Assembly (NCBI GenBank): GCA_963675935.2
Contig: OY780964.2
Coordinates: forward strand, 1,426,001 to 1,490,000
Direction: 5' to 3'
Length of the DNA: 64,000 nucleotides
Source: G963675935 sp963675935
GTDB taxonomy: Bacteria > Planctomycetota > Planctomycetia > Pirellulales > Thermoguttaceae
The notes below the pieces were generated by a model. It ran no database searches and had not been told where the DNA came from. It saw only the letters and a program-made list of their open reading frames with translations. Positions 1 through 8,245 of this stretch are shown one piece after another; within the stretch, counting starts at the first letter, position 1; each line of letters opens with the position of its first letter. The translations under genes were made by a program, and so were the position numbers.

Positions 1-2
1 TG

Positions 3-122
3 ACTGGTAAGTTCCTCTATTTGAATTATCAAGACCACCCCTTACTCATATGGTATACGTTCCCTGTATTTGGCAAGAACGTCTACAACTTTGAGAAGCG
101 GCAGTGGAACTACATTGATTAG
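3..122 (+). CDS. C-terminal fragment of an unknown protein (5' end outside window)
   Basis: An open frame enters from the left edge and ends at a TAG at 120-122, giving 39 residues. The fragment is rich in aromatic residues (ends in RQWNYID) and lower in GC than the rest of the window. No family can be recognised from so short a tail. The lack of internal stops and the protein-like composition suggest a real gene end, but chance cannot be excluded. Confidence 0.4.
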   Translation, partial: TGKFLYLNYQDHPLLIWYTFPVFGKNVYNFEKRQWNYID

Positions 123-175
123 AGGCAGATAGTCGAACTCACCAAGCTCGCAAGGTCATCAGATGGACACACATA

Positions 176-244
176 AGACTCATAGAGACTCATAAAGGGG
201 CGAAGCACTCATAAAGGGTCGGGAGTCATAAAGGGTCGGGCGTC
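176..244. repeat. Short direct repeats (ACTCATAAAGGG units)
   Basis: Four imperfect copies of a unit around ACTCATAAAGGGTCGGG follow one another here, between the gene fragment at the left edge and the Ppx/GppA gene. The rest of 123-389 shows no gene. The tract ending at 389 (CCAATCCCCAATCCCCAG) is one of the microsatellite-like leaders seen elsewhere in the window. Confidence 0.5.
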
Positions 245-389
245 ACTTATACGGAACACGTCATGCGGTTATGACAATCGAAATCTTTTGATTACCATCG
301 TCTGGGTAGCAATACTTGTGAGTTACGCTTTGTATTGATACACTGCATCGCGAGGCCGCAAGCGGCCAATCCCCAATCCCCAGTCCCTA

Positions 390-1937
390 ATGTCCACTCC
401 CTCGACAGCCGCCAAAACCGTCGCCGCCATCGACGTGGGCGCCAACGCCCTGCGGATGGTCGTTGCCGAAGTGTTCGCCGACGGACGGATCGAAACGCTC
501 GAACAACTTCACCGCGCGGTCCGATTGGGCCAAGACACCTTCCGCCGCGGCCGGCTCGGCGGCGAAAGCATGAGGGCCGCCGTCCAAATCCTGCGAGATT
601 ACCGCCAGTTGCTCGATCTCTACAAGGTCGAAAAGGTGCGGGCCGTGGCCACCACGGCCGTCCGCGAGGCCGCCAACCGCGAGACGTTTCTCGACCGCGT
701 GTTCATGGCCACCCGGCTCAACGTCGAGGTGATCGACACGTCGGAGGAGAGCCGGCTGACGGTCTCCGCGGTGCGTCAGGCGGTGGGCGACTCGCTGGGC
801 GTCAACCAGCGGCAGACGTTGATCGCCGACGTCGGCGGCGGAAGCACCTTGCTCACCGTCCTGCTCGACGGCGAGATCGACACCGCCCAAAGCCTGCGGC
901 TCGGTTCGATCCGGCTCCAAGAAATGTTTTCGACCAGCGAGGAGTCGCCTCGCCGTTCGGCCGAGTTGTTGCGCCAGCACATCTCGAACACGCTATCGTC
1001 GTTGCAGAGCGTCGTGTCGTTGGAGGAGATCGACTCGTTCGTCGCCGTGGGCGGCGACGCCCGATTTGCCGCCCGGGAAATCGGCGTGCCCACCGAATCG
1101 AGCGAGCTGGTGGTGGTCGAGCCCGAGGCGTTCGACCGGCTTGTCGAACGTTGCGAGCGGCACACGGCTGAGGAACTGTCGAAACGCCACGGCCTGCCGT
1201 TCGCCGAGGCCGAAACCCTGAATCCGGCCTTGTTGGTCTACCAGCAGCTTTTGCACAAGACGAAGGCCGCGGAGATGATCGTTTCCGACGTTTCGATGCG
1301 CGACGGGCTGTTGCTGGAACTTGCCCGCGAGGTGACCGGCAAGGAAGACGCCTCGCTGCTGACCGGCGTGATCCATTCGGCCCAGGCGATTGCTGAAAAA
1401 TATCACGTCGATCCCGAACATGCGCGGAACGTGGCGGAGACGGCCGAGCGGCTGTTCGACGTGTTTCAGGCTGACCACGGCCTCGGTCCCCGGCAGCGAT
1501 TGCTGCTGCGCGTCGCGGCGTTGTTGCACGAGGTCGGCGGGTTCGTCAGCAGCCGGGCGCACCACAAACACAGCGAATATCTGATCGCCAACTCCGAGAT
1601 TTTCGGGCTGAATCGGAACGAGATTACGATGGTGGCGCAGATCGCCCGGTATCATCGGCGGAGCGGTCCGAAATCGACGCATCCGCTCTACGTGGCGATG
1701 CCGCGCGAGTCGCGGGTGACGGTGAGCAAGCTCGCGGCGCTGTTGCGAGTGGCCGATGCCTTGATCCGCGGCCATCGCCGGCGTGCCGACGACATTCACT
1801 TCCAGCGGCAGGGCGACGAATTGATCGTGGCGATGCCCGCCGGGCCGGACCTACTGCTCGAAGAGCGCGCGGTCGAAACGAAGGGCGACCTGCTCGAAGA
1901 CATTTACGGCGTGAAAATCCGGCTGGAACAAGCGTAA
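390..1937 (+). CDS. ppx: Ppx/GppA family phosphatase with HD domain
   Basis: Predicted exopolyphosphatase / guanosine pentaphosphatase, 515 aa, cytosolic. The N-terminal half has the ASKHA-type phosphate loops: AAIDVGANALRMVV near residues 12-26 and ADVGGGSTLL near 147. The C-terminal third holds an HD-type domain (LLHEVGGF near 377, then a histidine-rich stretch), the usual Ppx arrangement of about 500 aa. These enzymes hydrolyse polyphosphate or pppGpp and link phosphate storage to the stringent response. The ATG at 390 is preceded by a C-rich microsatellite rather than a Shine-Dalgarno site. Ppx and GppA cannot be told apart from sequence alone. Confidence 0.9.
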   Translation: MSTPSTAAKTVAAIDVGANALRMVVAEVFADGRIETLEQLHRAVRLGQDTFRRGRLGGESMRAAVQILRDYRQLLDLYKVEKVRAVATTAVREAANRETFLDRVFMATRLNVEVIDTSEESRLTVSAVRQAVGDSLGVNQRQTLIADVGGGSTLLTVLLDGEIDTAQSLRLGSIRLQEMFSTSEESPRRSAELLRQHISNTLSSLQSVVSLEEIDSFVAVGGDARFAAREIGVPTESSELVVVEPEAFDRLVERCERHTAEELSKRHGLPFAEAETLNPALLVYQQLLHKTKAAEMIVSDVSMRDGLLLELAREVTGKEDASLLTGVIHSAQAIAEKYHVDPEHARNVAETAERLFDVFQADHGLGPRQRLLLRVAALLHEVGGFVSSRAHHKHSEYLIANSEIFGLNRNEITMVAQIARYHRRSGPKSTHPLYVAMPRESRVTVSKLAALLRVADALIRGHRRRADDIHFQRQGDELIVAMPAGPDLLLEERAVETKGDLLEDIYGVKIRLEQA

Positions 1938-1946
1938 ACGCTCGTA

Positions 1947-2468
1947 CTATCCGTGCCGGTTGAACCATGCCCGCTCGGAAAACGGCAGCTTTTGGGGCGG
2001 CTCGATCGGCTCGGCTGGCCGACCGATCGGCAATACGATGCGAACCGACTTGCCGGCCGGAACGTTGAGGAGCCGGCCGATGCGGGCGGCCCGATCCTCG
2101 CCGCGCAGCACCCCGTCGAGCCACACGCTGACGTAGCCCAGGGCCGTAATGGCCAATAGCATGTTCTCGACCGCCGCCGCGCAGTCTTCCGCCGCGAACG
2201 ACAGTTTTCCAAACACCGGCCGCGGATCGGCAACGCACACGATCATCGCCTTGGCCGAACGGCAGACCGGCTTGTCGATGATTTCGGCCATCTGCCGCAG
2301 AAGTTGAGGGTCGTCAACAATCACCAGGGTCGGCGTTTGCGCGTTGCAAGCCGTGGGCGCCAGCAGGCCCGCCTCGGCGATTTTTTGCAAATCCTCGCGC
2401 GGCACGGGAGCGTCGGTGAACAATCCGCGATAGCAATGCCGGGCGGCAATGGTCTGAAATAGTTCCAT
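1947..2468 (-). CDS. Nitroreductase family protein
   Basis: A 173-aa FMN-dependent nitroreductase-fold protein. The N-terminus MELFQTIAARHCYRGL resembles the family signature (IxxRxSxRxF), followed by LLAPTACNAQTP, the usual phosphate-contacting segment. The C-terminal part has VLPIGRPAEP, matching the typical (V/I)xxGxP strand. The open frame runs upstream to 2759, but the ATG at 2468 fits the family and lies 2 bp after the stop of the cyclase-repeat gene, so the two are probably cotranscribed. The substrate is unknown. The 3' end converges on the Ppx/GppA gene with a 9-bp gap. Confidence 0.85.
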   Translation of the reverse strand: MELFQTIAARHCYRGLFTDAPVPREDLQKIAEAGLLAPTACNAQTPTLVIVDDPQLLRQMAEIIDKPVCRSAKAMIVCVADPRPVFGKLSFAAEDCAAAVENMLLAITALGYVSVWLDGVLRGEDRAARIGRLLNVPAGKSVRIVLPIGRPAEPIEPPQKLPFSERAWFNRHG

Positions 2469-2470
2469 GA

Positions 2471-3565
2471 TTATTTCGCTTTGCAGTAGGAAAGCGTCAG
2501 CAGGGCGTAGCCGGTCACCAGACTCGGGTCGCCTTCCATCCAGCGCGTTTCGGCGTTCACCCACGAGCCGTCGGCCCGCTGACGCTTGAGCAGTTCGGCG
2601 GCCAACTCGCCGCGCCAGTCGTGGCGGCGTCCCTCGGCGTCGGTCAATTCCTTTACGCCCCCCGCGTCGAGCGCCTTGGCCATCGTGTGATAGTAGTAGT
2701 AGAGGCCCGCGGCGCCCATGCCGGGATTGCTCGAAAGATCGTAGTGCCGCTCGATCCACCCGCGAGCAGCCTTCACGCGGGGATCGTCCGGCCCCACGCC
2801 CGCGTAAATCATGCTCTTCAGTCCGGCGTAGGTCATCGAACCGTAGCTGCGCAGCCCGCCCTCGGGCGTTTTGCCCGCCTGGCTGCCGCCGCCGGCCGCC
2901 GGGGTGTAATAAAAACCGCCGTCGGGATTTTTCGCCGCGAAGGGCAGCGTGTTGTGTTCGGTTTCAAGATTCTGGCACCGCGAAACGAACACCAGAGCCT
3001 TTCGCATCGCCTCGTCGTTCGGGCCGGCGCCCGCCGACTTCAAGGCATCGACCAGGAATTGCGTGTTGGAAAGGTCCGGCCGCTTGTGTTTTCCATAGCC
3101 GGCCCCGCCGTAGGCCGCGCTCGAGGGGTCTTGCCCTTGCGACTCGGTCCACTGGTTCTGTTTCAAGAACTTTTCGGCGTTCTTAATAAGTTTCGCATAG
3201 CGGCCGTCGCGGTTGGCCTCGGCGAAGCAGACCACGGCCAGCGACGTTTCGTAGTTGGCGTAGAGGCTGTCTTTCGGCGAGACGGCGCCGTCGGGCCGAG
3301 CGAAGCCCTCGATGTATTTCAAGCTTTTGGCCACCAGCGGATCGTTCGTCGAGCGGCCGTGGCGAAGAATGGCCAGTGTGACGACGGCCGTCACGCCCGG
3401 TCCGGCGGGCGCCGTGTAGGACCCGTCGGCCGCCTGGGCCTTGCCGAGAAAATCGATGGCCCGATCAACTCCATGGGCGAAGGTCGCCGTGTCGTCCGCC
3501 GCGTGGGCGGTTCCAAAAATCGCAAGAACCGTCAAGCCGATCGACGCGAAAAAAAGCCGAATCAT
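2471..3565 (-). CDS. Secreted prenyltransferase/squalene-cyclase repeat protein
   Basis: A 364-aa protein with a clear signal peptide (MIRLFFASIGLTVLAIFGTAHA, cleavage near AHA-AD). The mature part has repeated alpha/alpha-barrel motifs of the squalene cyclase / prenyltransferase type, such as GKAQAADGSYTA, FARPDGAVS, NPDGGFYYTP and RQRADGSWVN. The DxDD motif of true class II terpene cyclases is not seen, so an enzymatic cyclase role is doubtful. Such exported repeat proteins are common in planctomycetes and have no defined function. It is the first gene of a likely pair with the nitroreductase. Confidence 0.8.
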   Translation of the reverse strand: MIRLFFASIGLTVLAIFGTAHAADDTATFAHGVDRAIDFLGKAQAADGSYTAPAGPGVTAVVTLAILRHGRSTNDPLVAKSLKYIEGFARPDGAVSPKDSLYANYETSLAVVCFAEANRDGRYAKLIKNAEKFLKQNQWTESQGQDPSSAAYGGAGYGKHKRPDLSNTQFLVDALKSAGAGPNDEAMRKALVFVSRCQNLETEHNTLPFAAKNPDGGFYYTPAAGGGSQAGKTPEGGLRSYGSMTYAGLKSMIYAGVGPDDPRVKAARGWIERHYDLSSNPGMGAAGLYYYYHTMAKALDAGGVKELTDAEGRRHDWRGELAAELLKRQRADGSWVNAETRWMEGDPSLVTGYALLTLSYCKAK

Positions 3566-3597
3566 CGCCCGTCTCCTTTTTTTCTCAACGATCTATG

Positions 3598-3721
3598 GTT
3601 GCTGTTCGCGGTGCGCCTGTCATTCTGAGCGTAGCGAAGAATCTCTCGGAGTATTGCAGGTCGGACGAGATTCTTCGCTGCGCTCAGAATGACAATGTTC
3701 CCCCGGCCCGTGAACGGTTAC
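3598..3721. mobile_element. 124-bp palindromic MITE, family A copy 1 (degenerate left end)
   Basis: The core GTCATTCTGAGCGTAGCGAA and its inverted partner flank a short loop. The right end is intact (GTGAACGGTTAC); the left end is decayed (GTTGCTGTTCGC). Near-identical 8-mers flank it: GATCTATG at 3590-3597 and GATCTACG at 3722-3729. The right 8-mer contains the groES stop codon. It occupies the intergenic space between groES and the cyclase-repeat gene. Confidence 0.85.
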
Positions 3722-3724
3722 GAT

Positions 3725-4012
3725 CTACGAAACGACGGCCTGAATCTCGCTTTCGTTCATGATAAGAACGTCTTTGCCGTTGAAAGAGACTTCCGTGCCG
3801 GCGTAGGCGCCGAACAGGACGCGGTCGCCTTCGCTAACCTGATGCGGGGCGCGGGTTCCGTCGGGTAGCGGAATGCCGTCGCCGACCGAGAGGACGCGGC
3901 CTTGCCGTGTTTTTTCGCGCGCGGCGTCGGGCAGCACGATGCCGCCGGCGGTTTTTTGCTCGGGGTCCAGCCGCTTAATCACAACATTGGCGCCAAGTGG
4001 CACGATTTTCAT
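3725..4012 (-). CDS. groES: Co-chaperonin GroES
   Basis: A 95-aa GroES, the normal length. It starts MKIVPLGANVVIKRL and contains the mobile-loop segment KTAGGIVLPDAAREK, then GDRVLFGAYAGTEV and a C-terminal ESEIQAVV. It forms the heptameric lid of the GroEL folding chamber in the cytoplasm. The open frame extends to 4123, but the ATG at 4012 is the only start that fits the family. No groEL lies next to it in this window, so it is an orphan groES. No CIRCE-type operator was recognised upstream. Its stop codon lies inside the target duplication of a palindromic element. Confidence 0.92.
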   Translation of the reverse strand: MKIVPLGANVVIKRLDPEQKTAGGIVLPDAAREKTRQGRVLSVGDGIPLPDGTRAPHQVSEGDRVLFGAYAGTEVSFNGKDVLIMNESEIQAVVS

Positions 4013-4119
4013 GGGCGATAAGTCCTTCCGAAATAATTCTACATCGGAATTCATTCTTGCAGGCGGCAGTTTTTCACGCAAGACACCCACCACGCGGCGG
4101 GGGCGGTCGGACTTCCACT

Positions 4120-5280
4120 TCAAGGCGACGGCTTGGCGGAGGATACAACGTGCGGCGACTTGGCGGGTCCGTAGCTAATCGAGGCATTCGGCAACGTCTG
4201 CTGCAATCGAGCAGCGCCGTCGGCCGTCACCGCCGTATCGGTCAAAGTGATATATGCCAAGTATTTCAACCCTTCGAGGTGTTTTAGACCGGCGTCGGTG
4301 ATTGGAGAGCCCGATAGATCGAGCAGGCACAGATCCGTTAACGGTTTGAGCAACGCCAAATCGTCGTCAGTCGGCTTTTTGACGCAGTTGGAAAAATTCA
4401 ACCCCCAGGGAACGCCGTTGACCGCATCGGCCACTGGAGCGAACGCCGCCAGACGATTCATCGCAGCGTGCTGCGGTTGCACCCGCCGATAGTGAATGCC
4501 GTAAAGACCGGCGAAACAACCGACCACAACGACCAGCAGCAGGAGCGATTGAAGATCGAACTGGTGTAGAAACCGGCTGCGCCGCGACGTTGTTGCAGGC
4601 GTGGCGGGCATAACGGTCTCCTCGGGCTTGGCCAGCAGCGTCGCGTCGCGGTCGTACACTGCGATAAATCGCCCCACGATTGCCGTGACGGCTTCCTTCT
4701 GGCCCGGCGCGATCGAATTTTCCACAAGCGTCAGCCGAGTGTTTTTCCGAAACCGCGGGATTCCCCAGCACATCGCGATGCCCAGGATGCTTTTCGGCTG
4801 GAACCATCGCCATTCCGCGACTTCGTTCCAAGACGCGAACTTGAAAGTTTGTGGACCGAACAGGATGCCGCGTTCCCGCAGTTCCATGCTCGCGTTAGCC
4901 CCGGCAATGAGCATTGCGAAGAGGCCGGGCAACATGCCGACATAGAAGGCAATGAGCATGTGGAGTACAAAGCCATAAGAAACCAACGCTATCGCCAACA
5001 AGTGGCGTCCAAACACGGCCAACGATTGATTGCCGGATGGGGATGGTTCTGGAATGAGCGATAGACACGCCAAGTACACCATTCCCGCCAATACCGCCGT
5101 CATGAGGGCAATGCTGACCGCCATTGGAAATCGCTTTAGCCACACCAAGAGCCGGCGAGGTTCTACTTTCATCAACAGCGGTCCCGCCGCCTCGCAAGCC
5201 CACGCTCGCCGTCGTCTTTCCAGATGGAAGAAGAACAGCCAGAGGAAGAACCCGGCCAGAAGCGAGCAAAACAGTTCCAT
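4120..5280 (-). CDS. Membrane protein with C-terminal leucine-rich-repeat segment
   Basis: About 386 aa, family not recognised. There are hydrophobic segments near the N-terminus (MELFCSLLAGFFLWLFFF), two or three more in the first 150 residues, and another before the C-terminal domain (LLLLVVVVGCFAGLYGI). The last about 80 residues form leucine-rich-repeat-like units (LLDLSGSPITDAGLKHLEGL, then YITLTDTAVTADG), the plant-like LRR type frequent in planctomycetes. The ATG at 5280 with a GGGG element upstream is preferred. A GTG at 5322 would add 14 residues and overlap the ORF6N gene by 23 bp. Probably cotranscribed with that gene. Confidence 0.65.
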   Translation of the reverse strand: MELFCSLLAGFFLWLFFFHLERRRRAWACEAAGPLLMKVEPRRLLVWLKRFPMAVSIALMTAVLAGMVYLACLSLIPEPSPSGNQSLAVFGRHLLAIALVSYGFVLHMLIAFYVGMLPGLFAMLIAGANASMELRERGILFGPQTFKFASWNEVAEWRWFQPKSILGIAMCWGIPRFRKNTRLTLVENSIAPGQKEAVTAIVGRFIAVYDRDATLLAKPEETVMPATPATTSRRSRFLHQFDLQSLLLLVVVVGCFAGLYGIHYRRVQPQHAAMNRLAAFAPVADAVNGVPWGLNFSNCVKKPTDDDLALLKPLTDLCLLDLSGSPITDAGLKHLEGLKYLAYITLTDTAVTADGAARLQQTLPNASISYGPAKSPHVVSSAKPSP

Positions 5281-5299
5281 GAGCGGCAGCCCCGATAAA

Positions 5300-5854
5300 T
5301 TACGACTCCTCTTTTTCTTCACGCACGTGAAAACCGATTTGACGCCGCGGCGGCGTGGGCTTTTCCATCAGTTGATTCAGGACTTGCACAATCGCCTTGA
5401 TCTGCCCGTCGTGAAGTTGAACGGCCTCGGCCAAGCGCGTCAGTTGTTCGACCAGTTCGCCGGGCGTGGCCATCAGACGACGAAGCCGGACGAAGATGCG
5501 CATGATCTCGATATTCACCCGAACCGCCGTGGGCGAACGGAGTACGCTCGACAGCATGGCAACGCCGTGTTCCGTGAAGGCCCAGGGCAGTTTGCGACGC
5601 CCGCCATACCCGGAACTTGAAGTCGCATTTTGCGACATCAAGTTTGTAACCTCTTGCTGCGTAAGCTGATACGCAAAATCATCCGGGAATCGTTCGCTGT
5701 TTCGGGCAACCTGTTCGTTCAGCCGTTTCGTCGTTACTCCATACAGCCGGGCAAGGTCAAAATCGAGCATGACCCGTTGGCCTCGCACAATGCGGACCAT
5801 GCCTTCGACTTCCTGGGAAATGGCAAGCTGCTCGCTCGATTTTCGTTTGGTCAT
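5300..5854 (-). CDS. ORF6N domain-containing protein
   Basis: A 184-aa protein with the ORF6N (KilA-N-related) domain in its first about 90 residues. Diagnostic segments are VMLDFDLARLYGVTTKRLNEQV, ERFPDDFAYQLT and the LPWAFTEHGVAMLSSVLRS strand-helix. A coiled-coil-like tail follows (LVEQLTRLAEAVQLHDGQI). ORF6N proteins are DNA-binding and occur in phages and large DNA viruses, but single-copy chromosomal versions are widespread in bacteria with no defined role. No other phage gene is nearby, so there is no evidence for a prophage here. Confidence 0.88.
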   Translation of the reverse strand: MTKRKSSEQLAISQEVEGMVRIVRGQRVMLDFDLARLYGVTTKRLNEQVARNSERFPDDFAYQLTQQEVTNLMSQNATSSSGYGGRRKLPWAFTEHGVAMLSSVLRSPTAVRVNIEIMRIFVRLRRLMATPGELVEQLTRLAEAVQLHDGQIKAIVQVLNQLMEKPTPPRRQIGFHVREEKEES

Positions 5855-5964
5855 GGCTGTTGTTTGGCTGCAATTCCCTGCGGCTACGCGTCTTGACCCA
5901 ACTCCTTTTTTAACTCCGATTCAATTGGGCAACCGGCGGTTGCCCAATTGTTGCACGGAACATT

Positions 5965-7731
5965 TCAACCCTCCGTCTGCCTACTGCGAAATCGCTCGCC
6001 GCTTTGCCGCTCCGCGCGAACCCAATCGGCGATCTTCTCCGCCGCGCCGGCCACGTCGATCTTCTCGGCGTCTTTCGTCCATCGCCACTTCAACTCGAAC
6101 TTGCCCTCCTTCAAACCGCGGTCGCCAATCACCACGCGAAGCGGGATGCCGATCAGGTCGGCGTCCTTGAACTTCACGCCCGCGCGACACTCGCGGTCGT
6201 CCAGCAACACCTCGACGCCGGCCGCCGTAAGCTGCTCGTGCAGTTCCATCGCCGCCTTCATCGACGCTTCGTCGGGCACCTTCACAAGCGTCAGCACCAC
6301 TTCATACGGCGCAAGCGACATCGGCCAGATGATGCCGTCGGCGTCGTGGCTCGTCTCGACCAGCCCGGCGATGATCCGATTCATGCCGATGCCGTAACAG
6401 CCCATGATGATCGGCCGCAACTGCTCGTCGGCGTCGAGAAACTTCGCGTTCAGGGCTTCGGTATACTTCGTGCCGAGCTTGAACACGTGGCCGACCTCGA
6501 TCGAGTGGCGCAGGGCCAACCGCTCGCTGCACCGGGGGCAAGGATCGCCGTCGACCGCGTTGCGCAGGTCGGCGTAAACGTCCGGCGTAAAATCGCGCGA
6601 CGGATTCACATTGACGAGATGCGCCTCGTTCTCGTTCGCGCCGGTAATCGCGTTGACCATCCGCTCGACGTCGCGGTCGGCCAACACCGGGATCTTTTCC
6701 TTCATGCCGACCGGCCCGGCGAAACCGACCGGGGCGCCCGTCACTTTTTCGATGATCTCGGGCGAGGCCAGTTCGAGCTTGCTCGCTTTTCGTGCGCGGC
6801 GAATCTTGCCTTCGTTCGCGTCGTGGTCGCCGCGCACCAGCACGGCGATCGGCTGGCCGTCGGCCACGTAAATCAGCGTCTTGATGAGCTTTTGCGGCTT
6901 GCACTTCAAGAATGCGCTGACCTGTTCGATCGTGTGGGCGCCGGGCGTGGGGATTTTCGTCAGCGGCTTTTGCGCAACGTCGGTCGGCGGCGTGCAATCG
7001 CGCGAGCCAACGTCGGCCTTCTCCTGATTGGCCGCATAGCCGCACGCCGCGCAGTGCAACACGCTGTCCTCGCCGTTTTCTGCGGGGATCATGAACTCGT
7101 GGCTGGCGTCGCCGCCGATCGGCCCGCTCTCGGCCTCGACCGGCAGGAACGGCAAGCAGCACCGCGTGAAAATTTTGCAATACGCCTTGTACATCGCGTC
7201 GTAGCTCTCGCCCAACGATTCGACCGAGGCGTTGAAACTGTAGGCGTCTTTCATCAAAAATTCGCTCGTGCGCAACACGCCGAACCGAGGGCGTTCCTCG
7301 TTGCGGAATTTCGGCCCGATCTGGTAGAGCGTGATCGGCATCTGCCGGTAGCTGTTGATTTGGCGCGAAACCAAGTCGGTGATGATTTCTTCGTGCGTCG
7401 GCCCGAGAACGACGTTGACCTTTCGGCCGGCGCGGTTCAGGGTCAATTGGATGAGCACGTCGCCGAAAGCGGCCACCCTTCCGGTTTGCTCCCAGAGCGA
7501 GCGGGACGACATCGAGGGCATCGACAGTTCGACGGCTCCTGCGGCGTCCATTTCCTCGCGCACGATGCGTTCAGCTTTTTTGAGCGACCGCAACCCGAGG
7601 GGCAGGTAGGTGTAGGCCCCCGCCATGACCTGATTGACCAGTCCGGCGCGGAGCATGAGGACGTGGCTGGGGATTTCCGCCCCTTCGGGCGATTCTTTCA
7701 TCGTGGGAATGAGCGTTCGGGTCCAGAGCAT
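5965..7731 (-). CDS. proS: Prolyl-tRNA synthetase (bacterial type with editing insertion)
   Basis: A class II aminoacyl-tRNA synthetase of 588 aa that charges tRNA-Pro. Motif 2 is visible (GPTHEEIITDLV, KFRNEERPRFGVLR). The insertion domain that deacylates Ala-tRNA-Pro lies mid-protein (KTLIYVADGQPIAVLVRGDHDANEGKIRR). The anticodon-binding domain closes the protein. The frame is open to 7788, but MLWTRTLIPTMKESP, starting at 7731, matches the family N-terminus. Upstream lie hairpin repeats and a MITE, so it is probably monocistronic. Confidence 0.95.
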   Translation of the reverse strand: MLWTRTLIPTMKESPEGAEIPSHVLMLRAGLVNQVMAGAYTYLPLGLRSLKKAERIVREEMDAAGAVELSMPSMSSRSLWEQTGRVAAFGDVLIQLTLNRAGRKVNVVLGPTHEEIITDLVSRQINSYRQMPITLYQIGPKFRNEERPRFGVLRTSEFLMKDAYSFNASVESLGESYDAMYKAYCKIFTRCCLPFLPVEAESGPIGGDASHEFMIPAENGEDSVLHCAACGYAANQEKADVGSRDCTPPTDVAQKPLTKIPTPGAHTIEQVSAFLKCKPQKLIKTLIYVADGQPIAVLVRGDHDANEGKIRRARKASKLELASPEIIEKVTGAPVGFAGPVGMKEKIPVLADRDVERMVNAITGANENEAHLVNVNPSRDFTPDVYADLRNAVDGDPCPRCSERLALRHSIEVGHVFKLGTKYTEALNAKFLDADEQLRPIIMGCYGIGMNRIIAGLVETSHDADGIIWPMSLAPYEVVLTLVKVPDEASMKAAMELHEQLTAAGVEVLLDDRECRAGVKFKDADLIGIPLRVVIGDRGLKEGKFELKWRWTKDAEKIDVAGAAEKIADWVRAERQSGERFRSRQTEG

Positions 7732-7797
7732 GGGAGTTCTCAGTTTGCAGTGGTCAGTTTTCAGTAAAAGCCGCTTGTGGCTTCGCAATCGTCATTG

Positions 7798-7921
7798 GTA
7801 ACCGTTCACGGGCCGGGAAAACACCGTCATTCTGAGCGTAGCGAAGAATCTCGGTTGGACCGCGATCCCACGAGAGATTCTTCGCTACGCTCAGAATGAC
7901 AGGCGTCCCGTGAACGGTTAC
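7798..7921 (+). mobile_element. 124-bp palindromic MITE, family A copy 2
   Basis: It begins GTAACCGTTCACGGG and ends CCCGTGAACGGTTAC, with the inner inverted pair GTCATTCTGAGCGTAGCGAA / TTCGCTACGCTCAGAATGAC. A perfect 9-bp duplication TCGTCATTG flanks it at 7789-7797 and 7922-7930, showing insertion as a mobile unit. It has no coding capacity. Small CCGCTTGTGG hairpins of another repeat family lie on both sides (about 7768-7787 and 7938-7955). Confidence 0.9.
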
Positions 7922-8085
7922 TCGTCATTGAAACCGCGAAACCGCTTGTGGTTTCGCAAGAAACTCCCCCATTTTATGAGAATTCCCGTTTTTCCGAAAG
8001 GGGCTGCCACGGCCCGATTTTGTGGTATAATCGGCGGAAGCTTGCAAAATGACAATGTTGAATCACGGTCGGCGAAAAGAAGAGC

Positions 8086-8155
8086 AATAGCCGGAGGCTA
8101 ACAGCCTCCGGTGCGTTGCCGCCGATTCTCCGGAGGCTGTTAGCCTCCGGCTATT
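8086..8155. repeat. 70-bp double hairpin, family F (AATAGCCGGAGGCTAACAGC)
   Basis: The two ends are perfect inverted copies (AATAGCCGGAGGC / GCCTCCGGCTATT), and each arm is itself palindromic (GGAGGCTAACAGCCTCC). A 70-bp copy in the opposite orientation lies at 56618-56687. It sits upstream of the GH36-like gene. No target duplication was found. Confidence 0.8.
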
Positions 8156-8245
8156 GTGTACTCTTGTGACATCGTGAATCCGACGCTCGACAACCATCCC
8201 GGTCCGTACCATTCCGCTTTCCCGCCAACCCCCAACGAGGACTCC

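Noticed and set aside
2621..3628. Long plus-strand frame opposite the cyclase-repeat protein
   Set aside because: Shadow frame; the minus strand has a signal peptide and repeat motifs.
5300..5854. ORF6N gene considered as a prophage marker
   Set aside because: No integrase, capsid, lysis genes or att-like repeats nearby.
6004..7767. Long open frame (587 codons) on the plus strand opposite proS
   Set aside because: It is an antisense shadow of proS caused by GC-rich codon bias; no domain is visible, while proS has all family motifs.
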